A stretch of DNA of 8,350 bases from assembly GCA_005882415.1 (NCBI GenBank), contig VBAE01000053.1:1-8350 (forward strand), in the 5' to 3' direction. Position 1 is the first letter of the stretch, and each line of letters opens with the position of its first letter. Source of the stretch: Alphaproteobacteria bacterium (GTDB taxonomy: Bacteria; Pseudomonadota; Alphaproteobacteria; Sphingomonadales; Sphingomonadaceae). The notes beneath the pieces were generated by a model. The model was not told the DNA's origin. It saw nothing but the letters and a program-made list of their open reading frames with translations, and ran no database searches. Of the stretch, positions 1-5,322 are shown one piece after another. Made by a program: the position numbers and the translations under genes.

Positions 1-1
1 C

Positions 2-25
2 AGACCGGACATGAAGGTGCATTGA
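2..25 (+). CDS. possible C-terminal tail of an upstream gene cut by the window edge
   Basis: Reading from position 2 gives seven codons (RPDMKVH) and a TGA at 23-25, one base before the ATG of the next gene. The TGA-A-ATG spacing would fit an upstream co-transcribed gene. Seven codons cannot establish coding, so this rests only on spacing and cannot be assigned a function. Confidence 0.25.
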   Translation, partial: RPDMKVH

Positions 26-26
26 A

Positions 27-512
27 ATGTTGTTCCACCTCTCCATCGAAGCGGACGAGCCGCGCCACGTCGCCGAAATCTTCGCCGAAATCTGGGGCGG
101 CAAGGCTTTTCCCTTCCCGGCGGTCACGCCCGGCTCCTGGGTCGCCTTCGCCGGCGACGACCGCGGCACCATGATCGAGGTCTATCCGCGCGGCACCGCG
201 ATCTACGAGGTCGAGGGCGATAACGACGCGATCGGAATCCGGGTCATGCCGCGCCGCCACAGCGCCACCCACATGGCGATCGGCACCAGGCTCAGCCAGG
301 AAGAAGTGTTCGCGATCTGCGAGCGCCAGGGCTGGCCGGCGAAGTACCGCCTGCGTGGCGGCGTCTTCGGCGTGATCGAGATCTTCGTCGAAGAATGCCA
401 GATGATCGAGGTGCTGACCGAGGAGATGCAGCAGCAATATGTCTCCTCCGTCACCATCGAGAATTGGCAGCGCATGCTGGAGGCCCGGCTCCCGCTGGCC
501 GAGGCGGCGTAA
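27..512 (+). CDS. VOC-fold (glyoxalase/dioxygenase superfamily)-like protein, 161 aa
   Basis: I do not recognise a named family, but the protein reads as two repeated modules of the vicinal-oxygen-chelate type. Module 1 runs from about residue 2 to 55 and module 2 from about 80 to 131. Each starts with a short strand containing a histidine (FHLSIEA, H4; THMAIGT, H82), continues with a helix, and ends with a strand carrying a glutamate in nearly the same words (MIEVYP, E51; MIEVLT, E128). His and Glu at these places are the usual metal ligands of VOC enzymes, so a metal-dependent cytoplasmic enzyme is plausible; the reaction is unknown. The ATG at 27 is preceded by GAAGG (13-17) at 9 nt. There is no signal peptide or membrane segment. 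The gene converges on the mscS-type gene across a gap filled by palindromic repeats. Coding is well supported; the fold is inferred from pattern. Confidence 0.82.
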   Translation: MLFHLSIEADEPRHVAEIFAEIWGGKAFPFPAVTPGSWVAFAGDDRGTMIEVYPRGTAIYEVEGDNDAIGIRVMPRRHSATHMAIGTRLSQEEVFAICERQGWPAKYRLRGGVFGVIEIFVEECQMIEVLTEEMQQQYVSSVTIENWQRMLEARLPLAEAA

Positions 513-539
513 GGCGAAGGGGGGCGAAGCGAGAAAACC

Positions 540-635
540 CGTCATGCCGGACTTGATCCGGCATCCATGAACACGGATCCGTGACAGTTCTCGCAGACCT
601 GTGTTCATGGACTCCGGGTCAAGCCCGGAGTGACG
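540..635. repeat. REP-like palindromic repeat, copy 1 (96 bp)
   Basis: The element begins CGTCATGCCGG and ends CCCGGAGTGACG. Its two outer arms of 34 nt are nearly reverse complements (28 of 34 positions), separated by about 26 nt. Each arm also folds on itself: 8-bp stems ATGCCGGA/TCCGGCAT and ACTCCGGG/CCCGGAGT around the same 5-base loop sequence (CTTGA, or TCAAG on the other arm as written). It lies between the convergent ends of the VOC-like gene and the mscS-type gene. Dispersed elements of this look are common between genes in sphingomonads. It could end transcription from both sides; no long T-run is present. Confidence 0.85.
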
Positions 636-665
636 AAGGAGAGGCGCTGCCGCCCGACCCAAACT

Positions 666-761
666 CGTCATGCCGGACTTGATCCGGCATCCATGAACAC
701 GGTTCGAGTCCAGCTCTCGCGGACCTGTGTTCATGGACTCCGGGTCAAGCCCGGGATGACG
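666..761. repeat. REP-like palindromic repeat, copy 2 (96 bp)
   Basis: This is a direct repeat of the element at 540-635, shifted by 126 bp and with exactly the same length. The first 36 nt after the leading C are identical to copy 1. The central 24 nt differ at about 8 places and the right arm at 2 (ends CCCGGGATGACG rather than CCCGGAGTGACG). The two right-arm changes break the base of that local hairpin. The copy ends 10 bp short of the mscS-type stop codon. Together the two copies account for nearly all of the 258-bp convergent gap. Confidence 0.85.
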
Positions 762-770
762 GTCTAGGCA

Positions 771-1955
771 TTACTCCCCCTCCGGCTCCTCCCCGTCCTT
801 CTCCGCCAGCACCTTTACGTGCGGGTAGGGCATGATCAGCGTCCCGTCCGGAGCGGCGGTGAAGGTGGTTTGGGTGGGGTAGGCGAATTCCAGCCCCTCC
901 GCGGCGAAGCGGCGGACGATCTCCAGCAGCACCGCGCTCCGGCCGTTGAAGGCGACTTCCCATTCCGGCGTCACCATGTCGAACTGGAGCTCGAAGTCGA
1001 GGCTCGACGCGCCCAGGGTCGTAAGGCCGCAGCGGACGAAGCGCGCGTGCTCCTGCGCCTCCACGATCTCCTTCGCCATTCCAGGGACTCGCGCCAGCAC
1101 TTTGGGCGCGATCCGATAGACGAGCCCAAGGGTCACCACGAAGCGCCGGTGGTCCAGCAAAGCGAAATTGTGGATCTGCTGGTCGAGCAGCTTGGCGTTC
1201 GACACCACGATCTGCTCGCCGGAGAGGGAGCGAATCCGGGTCGTCTTGAGGCCGATATTCTCGACATTGCCGTTGATCTCGCCGAAGCGGATGCTGTCGC
1301 CCCGGCGGAAGGGCTTGTCGAAGATGATCGAAAGGGCGGCGAACAGGTCGGAGAAGATGCCCTGGGCTGCAAGGCCGATGGCGATGCCGCCGATGCCGAG
1401 GCCCGCGACCAGGCCGGTGACGTTGACGCCCAGATTGGAGAGGATGAGTATGATCGCGATCGCAAACAGGGCGACCGTGACCAGCACCCTTATGATCCCG
1501 ATCGCGGAGCTCAGCCGGCCATGCTCGTCGTCCATGCCGGCGCGGTGCTGGACGAAGCCGAGGATCAGCTCCCGGCCCCAGATCGCCGCCTGGAAGGCGG
1601 CGGCGACCACGAACAGGACGTGGATGACGCTCATCAGCCCGGGCGGGGTCGAGGCGTGCTCGGCGACCAGTTCGGCCGAGGCCATGACGATGAAGAAGAT
1701 TCGGGTCTTGGCCAGCGCCCTGGCGAAGATCAGCTCCCAGCTTCCTTCGGACTCGATGCGGCCGAGCAGCCGGCAGCCGAAGGTGCGAAGGCCGAGCATG
1801 ACCAAAGCCACCGCAACGCCGATCGCCGCGGCGACGAGGATATCGACGCTATTGTGAGTGACCCAGCGCGACACTTCGTCGAACAGGCCGTAGCTTTTCT
1901 GGGTGAAATTCTGCGAGGCCTCGGCGATCGAGGCCGCGCTCGTAGTTCGAAACAT
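771..1955 (-). CDS. MscS-family small-conductance mechanosensitive ion channel, 394 aa
   Basis: An inner-membrane channel that opens under membrane tension and releases solutes on hypo-osmotic shock. The N-terminal part has hydrophobic segments at about residues 36-57, 80-98, 107-133 and 150-173. The pore helix follows at about 178-212: it is Gly/Ala-rich (GLGIGGIAIGLAAQGIFSD) and runs into IIFDKPFRRGDSI, the MscS signature at the start of the beta domain. The cytoplasmic alpha/beta domain continues to about 365, ending FAYPTQTTF, with a short acidic tail (EKDGEEPEGE). The length is larger than E. coli MscS (286 aa) because of extra N-terminal helices. The start codon overlaps the topoisomerase stop as TGATG (1957-1953), so the two genes are almost certainly one operon with coupled translation. 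Family assignment is firm; ion preference is not readable. Confidence 0.94.
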   Translation of the reverse strand: MFRTTSAASIAEASQNFTQKSYGLFDEVSRWVTHNSVDILVAAAIGVAVALVMLGLRTFGCRLLGRIESEGSWELIFARALAKTRIFFIVMASAELVAEHASTPPGLMSVIHVLFVVAAAFQAAIWGRELILGFVQHRAGMDDEHGRLSSAIGIIRVLVTVALFAIAIILILSNLGVNVTGLVAGLGIGGIAIGLAAQGIFSDLFAALSIIFDKPFRRGDSIRFGEINGNVENIGLKTTRIRSLSGEQIVVSNAKLLDQQIHNFALLDHRRFVVTLGLVYRIAPKVLARVPGMAKEIVEAQEHARFVRCGLTTLGASSLDFELQFDMVTPEWEVAFNGRSAVLLEIVRRFAAEGLEFAYPTQTTFTAAPDGTLIMPYPHVKVLAEKDGEEPEGE

Positions 1956-3019
1956 CAGGCGGCTTCCGCTGTCACTTTATCCTGGGTCAGGGCCGCTTTT
2001 GCCTTACCGCGGGCCTTCTCGTCCAGCTTCGCGGTTTCCCCGGGGAGTGCGTCGAGGAATTCGATGAGGCCGCGCTCGGCGGCACTGAGATATTTGCCCG
2101 CCCGCGGCAGCTTGCGCGCGCCGATCGCGCCGGCGTCCTTGGCGGCTTCTATGAGGGCCGGGTGGACATAGGATTTGCGGCTGATCGCAACCGTATTGCC
2201 GAGCGCCTCGGCGACCGGCTCGATCACGCTCTTGAGCTTGATCGTCTGCGAGGAGGCCGCCCGCTTCACCATCTCCTCGAAGGCGATCACGCTCGCGCCC
2301 CAGGTGCGGAAGTCCTTGGCGGTGAAATCGTCGCCCATCGCTTCCTTGATATAGGCGTTCACGTCGCCGGAGGTGACCGGGCAGACGCCGCCCTCGTCAT
2401 TCACATATTCGAACAGATGCTGGCCGGGCAGTTCCTGGGTACGCTTGGCGATCCGGAGCAAATTGCGGTCGGTGATGGTGACGGTGCGCTTGATGCCGTG
2501 CTTGCCGCGATAGCTGATCTTGAGGCGACCGCGCTCGACCTTGAGGTGGCGGTTGCGCAAGGTGGTCGCGCCGAAGCTCTTATTCTCCTTGGCGTAGCTC
2601 TCATTGCCGATCCGCATGCGGGTCTCGTCGATCAGGCGGACGACTGCGGCGATCACGGTCTCATAGGCTGTGGGCTTGCCGGCGAGGTCCTGCTCCACGC
2701 GCTTCCTTAGCTTCGGCAGCGCCCGTCCGAAGGCGGCGAGGCGCTCATATTTGGCGCTCTCCTGCTGGGCTCGGAAATCGGGGTGGTAGCGATATTGCTT
2801 GCGCCCCTTGGCGTCGTAGCCGACGGCCTGCATATGGCCGTTCGGATAGGGGCAGAACCAGCAGCGCTCATATGCCGGCGGCATGCCGACCGCGTTCAGC
2901 CGGTCGATCTCGTCCCGGTCGGACACGCGGCTGCCGTCCGCGTGGAAATACATCCAGTAGCGGCCGCGCCGCTTGCGGGTAATTCCGGGCGTGGAGGCGT
3001 CGTCGACATAGCGAAGCAT
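1955..3019 (-). CDS. type IB DNA topoisomerase, 354 aa
   Basis: This enzyme relaxes positive and negative supercoils without ATP, through a 3'-phosphotyrosyl link and strand rotation. All catalytic residues of the bacterial/viral IB class can be seen: R136 in ETRMRIGNESY, K173 in RGKHG, R238 in AKDFRTWGAS, N275 in LGNTVAIS, and the nucleophile Y284 in RKSYVHP. The N-terminal domain (about 1-100) carries the usual PNGHMQAVGYDAKGRKQYRYHP stretch. The tail after 305 is Lys/Ala-rich. The length is normal for bacterial TopIB (about 340-380 aa). The ATG at 3019 has AGAGG (3028-3024) four bases upstream. The gene is first in a unit with the mscS-type channel and diverges from the PfpI-family gene across a gap with EcfG-like promoter elements, suggesting a stress role rather than housekeeping. 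Most bacteria lack this enzyme; it is an accessory topoisomerase. Confidence 0.96.
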   Translation of the reverse strand: MLRYVDDASTPGITRKRRGRYWMYFHADGSRVSDRDEIDRLNAVGMPPAYERCWFCPYPNGHMQAVGYDAKGRKQYRYHPDFRAQQESAKYERLAAFGRALPKLRKRVEQDLAGKPTAYETVIAAVVRLIDETRMRIGNESYAKENKSFGATTLRNRHLKVERGRLKISYRGKHGIKRTVTITDRNLLRIAKRTQELPGQHLFEYVNDEGGVCPVTSGDVNAYIKEAMGDDFTAKDFRTWGASVIAFEEMVKRAASSQTIKLKSVIEPVAEALGNTVAISRKSYVHPALIEAAKDAGAIGARKLPRAGKYLSAAERGLIEFLDALPGETAKLDEKARGKAKAALTQDKVTAEAA

Positions 3020-3030
3020 TGGGCCTCTAT

Positions 3031-3055
3031 AGCGTCCGCCCGAGCGGTTCGTTCC
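3031..3055 (-). promoter_or_regulatory. weak EcfG-type promoter candidate toward topoisomerase IB-mscS
   Basis: Reading leftward, GGAAC (3055-3051) is followed after 16 nt by CGCT (3034-3031), one mismatch from the CGTT -10 element of EcfG promoters. The -35 box is the other half of the palindrome GTTCCGGAAC that serves the PfpI gene. The -10 box is only 11 nt from the topoisomerase ATG, so the transcript would have a leader of only a few bases. A sigma70-like -10 (TATAGA, 3031-3026) overlaps it and would start RNA at or near the ATG, but it lacks a matching -35. Short-leader starts occur in alphaproteobacteria, yet the call is tentative. Confidence 0.3.
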
Positions 3056-3080
3056 GGAACGCCGCCTCGCAATGGCCGTT
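3056..3080 (+). promoter_or_regulatory. EcfG (general stress sigma factor) promoter for the PfpI-family gene
   Basis: GGAAC at 3056-3060 and CGTT at 3077-3080 are separated by 16 nt, matching the consensus for EcfG-type sigma factors that drive the alphaproteobacterial general stress response under PhyR-NepR control. The predicted RNA start near 3086-3088 leaves a leader of about 25 nt that includes the GGAG ribosome binding site (3103-3106), six bases before the ATG at 3113. Position, spacing and target type all agree. It rests on sequence match only. Confidence 0.62.
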
Positions 3081-3112
3081 CACCAGCAAATCCTGCACTT
3101 ACGGAGACTGAC

Positions 3113-3661
3113 ATGCCCGCAATTTCGGACGCACGGATCCTCATCATCGCCACGGACGGCTATGAGGACAGCGAACTCCTCGAGCCGCGCCGGATCCTGA
3201 TCGAACGCGGCGCGAAGGTGACGCTGGCCTCGCTCGAGAAGGGCGAGATCAAGGGCGACAATGGCGCGACGATCGACGCGGAGACGACGATCGGCGAGGT
3301 GGCCGAGGGCGATTACGACGCCTTGCTTCTCCCCGGCGGCACCAAGAATCCGGACAAGCTCCGGATGGACGAGCGGACCGTAGCCACCGTCCGCGCCTTC
3401 GCCGATGCTGGGAAACCGGTGGGAGCGATCTGCCACGGGCCGTGGCTACTGGTCGAGGCCGACGTGGTGCGCGGCCGTACGGTGACGAGCTGGCCCTCGA
3501 TCCGCACCGACCTCCGCAACGCCGGCGCCACTGTCGTCGACCAGGAGGCGGTGACCGACGGCAATATCGTCACCAGCCGCAAGCCCGAAGACATCCCCGC
3601 CTTCACCGAAGCCTTCATCCGCCTGGTGGAGAATGCGGAGGCTTCGTCAGAGACGGCGTAG
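3113..3661 (+). CDS. PfpI/DJ-1 family (type 1 glutamine amidotransferase-like) stress protein, 182 aa
   Basis: A cytoplasmic protein of the DJ-1/PfpI superfamily, related to E. coli YhbO/YajL-type and Bacillus GSP18-type stress proteins. Members are described as intracellular peptidases, glyoxalases or protein/nucleotide deglycases; the true activity of this one cannot be told from sequence. The single domain fills the protein. It shows the conserved acid E18 (DGYEDSEL), the LLLPGG loop (71-76), and the nucleophile elbow AICHGP with C107 and H108, followed by W111 and SWPSIRTDLRNAG (126-138). The ATG at 3113 is chosen over longer in-frame extension because of GGAG at 3103-3106 and because the family begins near ARILIIATDGYED. 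The frame upstream overlaps the topoisomerase gene and the promoter. It is divergent from topoisomerase IB and carries its own EcfG-type promoter. It ends 15 bp before a palindromic repeat. Confidence 0.95.
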   Translation: MPAISDARILIIATDGYEDSELLEPRRILIERGAKVTLASLEKGEIKGDNGATIDAETTIGEVAEGDYDALLLPGGTKNPDKLRMDERTVATVRAFADAGKPVGAICHGPWLLVEADVVRGRTVTSWPSIRTDLRNAGATVVDQEAVTDGNIVTSRKPEDIPAFTEAFIRLVENAEASSETA

Positions 3662-3675
3662 GAGGATTCACTCAA

Positions 3676-3760
3676 CCGTCATTGCGAGCGAAGCGAAGCA
3701 ATCCAGTGCGGCCTCCGAGGCCCATGGATCGCCGCGTCGCTTCGCTCCTCGCAATGACGG
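3676..3760. repeat. palindromic intergenic repeat of a second type (85 bp); possible two-way terminator
   Basis: The element starts CCGTCATTGCGAGCGAAGCG and ends CTCCTCGCAATGACGG. The outer arms pair for CCGTCATTGCGAG, then imperfectly through the GCGAAGCG segments. A central small hairpin is formed by GGCCT and AGGCC. Repeats beginning CGTCATTGCGAGCGAAGCGAAGCAATCC are widespread between genes in alphaproteobacteria and other Proteobacteria. It fills the gap between the convergent ends of the PfpI gene (3661) and the ligase gene (3782), so a stem-loop could end transcription from both sides. It is unrelated in sequence to the repeats at 540-761. Confidence 0.82.
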
Positions 3761-3781
3761 AACAGTGAAAGGCGATCCCGC

Positions 3782-5092
3782 CTAGGCGGCAGCCGGCGCC
3801 GGGGTGCGGGCGAAGGGTTTCTTCGCCGCTTCCCGGGCGCGGCGGCCGAGTTGGGTGTCGAAGCCGATCTGGACCGCCAGCAGCATGTAGATGAAGGGCT
3901 GGAACGCGATCCCGACGAAGAGGGACCCGACCAGGTACACCACGTGCGCGCCCTGCAAGGCGGTCGCTAGCGGGGCGATCCACTGGTCCGCCTCGTCGCT
4001 GCTCTTCCGGTAGCGGCGCCGCAGCACCTCCATCCGGATGAGGCCCGTCCCGTGGAGGAGGAGGAACATGAAGAGGCCGGGGAAGCCCTGCTCGCCCAGC
4101 ATCTCGAAATAGCTCGAATGGTAGGCACGGCCCTTGTCCTGGATGAGCTGCTGGTCGATCACTTCGACCGCCCCGGTGCTCGCGGTGGAGGTGGTCTTCA
4201 CCCGCAGCGAATTCTGGCGATAGGCTTCGAAGCCGCCGCCCATCGGATGCTCCTTGGCGTAGTTCCAGGTCCACTCCCACACCGCCAGCCGCGAGGTTGC
4301 CGAGCTGTCCGCCTCGTAGCTCGAGATCGTCTCCATCCGCTGGGTGAAGCTCCCCGGAAGCATCGGCACCGCCACCGCGGCCGCTAGCCCAACCAGGCCC
4401 ATATAGACGAAGCGCCGCTTCACATCGCGAAGGATGAGGACGGTCAGCACCGCGATGCAGACGAGCCCGGTCCGCGCCTCGGTCCCGACCGGGATCAGCA
4501 GGCAGGCGAAAATAAGGTTGTAGGCGAACAGCCGCACCCGCCAGTCGCGAGGATAGATGGTGCCGTAGCGCGCCAGCCAGAGAATGATGGGAACGATGGC
4601 GATCGCCACCGTCGAGATGGTGCTGCCCTCGTAGAGGCCGGAATTGGACGTCACCATCAGGTTGAGCGCGCCATATCCGCCGCCCGAAGCCGCCGTCTTG
4701 ATGCCGCCGACGATGATGATCGCGGACGCCGAGAGGGTCATGAACAGCAGATAGGCCTCGACCCGGAGGCGGGTGCGGAGCGTGAAGGGGAGGAAGATCG
4801 CCCAGGCGACGCCCTTCCACACCCAGTCCCATTTGTCGGGCGCGAAGTCGGGCATGTCGGCGTGGACCGTGGTGAAGCCGGCATAAGCGAGCAGCGCCAG
4901 CATCAGCCATTGCCGCGGCGCTATCACGAAGTGGCGCTTGTCGTCGGCGATCAGCCAGCCGGCCACCGCAAGCGCGGCGGTCACCATCGAGATCTGGATG
5001 CTATAGGCGTAGGCCAGCACGAACAGGAACGGCCGCTTGAAGCCGAACCCGAGCAGGGCTGCGAGAAATCCGATGAAGGCGAGGTCACGCAC
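3782..5092 (-). CDS. exosortase A-associated O-antigen-ligase-type membrane protein (putative O-glycosylation ligase), 436 aa
   Basis: A polytopic inner-membrane protein of the Wzy/WaaL (O-antigen ligase) superfamily, of the subfamily found with exosortase A/PEP-CTERM loci (TIGR03097-like). It probably transfers or joins lipid-linked glycans on the periplasmic side. Hydrophobic helices fall at about 4-18, 20-48, 61-75, 92-104, 112-130, 158-175, 187-202, 208-222, 228-245, 336-350 and 372-410. The long periplasmic loop (about 247-335) carries the superfamily hallmarks R268 in SRLAVWEWTW, HPMGGGFEAY (282-291) and H325 in AYHSSYFEMLGEQGFPGL. GTEARTGL (203-210) is also typical. The start is GTG at 5092, giving MRDLAFIGF; it overlaps the stop of the 52-aa gene upstream by 8 nt. 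The C-terminal tail is Arg/Lys/Pro/Ala-rich and cytoplasmic. Subfamily recognition is strong; substrate is unknown. Confidence 0.93.
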   Translation of the reverse strand: MRDLAFIGFLAALLGFGFKRPFLFVLAYAYSIQISMVTAALAVAGWLIADDKRHFVIAPRQWLMLALLAYAGFTTVHADMPDFAPDKWDWVWKGVAWAIFLPFTLRTRLRVEAYLLFMTLSASAIIIVGGIKTAASGGGYGALNLMVTSNSGLYEGSTISTVAIAIVPIILWLARYGTIYPRDWRVRLFAYNLIFACLLIPVGTEARTGLVCIAVLTVLILRDVKRRFVYMGLVGLAAAVAVPMLPGSFTQRMETISSYEADSSATSRLAVWEWTWNYAKEHPMGGGFEAYRQNSLRVKTTSTASTGAVEVIDQQLIQDKGRAYHSSYFEMLGEQGFPGLFMFLLLHGTGLIRMEVLRRRYRKSSDEADQWIAPLATALQGAHVVYLVGSLFVGIAFQPFIYMLLAVQIGFDTQLGRRAREAAKKPFARTPAPAAA

Positions 5093-5243
5093 CGGCGCGC
5101 GGCCTTCCGAACGGCTTGCGAACGGTCTCCCCCGGCGAGGGCGGCGGGGCGGCGGAATCGTCGAGGTCGGGCCTGCGGAGGAGGCGCCATGCTGCCAGCA
5201 GCATCAGGCCGTGGCTCAGCGCCAGCGCGAAATTGTCGATCAT
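5085..5243 (-). CDS. small protein of 52 aa overlapping the ligase gene
   Basis: I do not recognise this protein. The ATG at 5243 has a good ribosome binding site, GGAGG at 5255-5251, seven bases upstream. The frame ends in TGA at 5087-5085, eight bases inside the ligase gene, whose GTG start is at 5092. Translation gives a short hydrophobic N-terminal stretch (residues 5-22, FALALSHGLMLLAAWRLL), then RRP and a Pro/Ala/charged tail rich in Arg and Lys. Third codon positions are almost all G or C, like the neighbouring real genes. It would be a small membrane-associated or peripheral partner, co-translated with the ligase and possibly supplying ribosomes to its GTG start. The hydrophobic stretch is barely long enough to span the membrane. 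It could instead be only a leader reading frame that couples translation. Confidence 0.62.
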   Translation of the reverse strand: MIDNFALALSHGLMLLAAWRLLRRPDLDDSAAPPPSPGETVRKPFGRPRAGA

Positions 5244-5322
5244 CGGGGCGCCTCCACGGCCTCCTCATATCGAGAGGCGGTTGACGGGCCGTTAAGTTTG
5301 TCGTGGCAAAGACTTGGCTGCG

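Noticed and set aside
540..761. CRISPR-like pair of identical 36-nt repeats
   Set aside because: Only two copies, 126 bp apart, and the intervening sequence is itself a repeat with palindromic partner arms; no cas genes.
819..2171. 450-aa plus-strand open frame across the mscS-type and topoisomerase genes
   Set aside because: It lies antisense to two firmly identified genes and its product is Arg/Asp/Gly/His-rich low-complexity sequence, the usual shadow of GC-rich coding DNA.
2783..3112. Upstream in-frame extension of the PfpI gene
   Set aside because: It would run antisense through the topoisomerase N-terminus and the promoter region; the start at 3113 has a ribosome binding site and fits the family length.
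3672..4910. 412-aa minus-strand open frame over the ligase gene
   Set aside because: It is the neighbouring frame of the ligase gene; the product is Pro/Arg/His-rich and matches nothing, while the chosen frame shows the full ligase pattern.
5281..5309. TTGACG with TGGCAA 17 bp downstream as a sigma70 promoter for the glycosyltransferase
   Set aside because: The -35 is good but the -10 has only two matching bases; no better partner was found.
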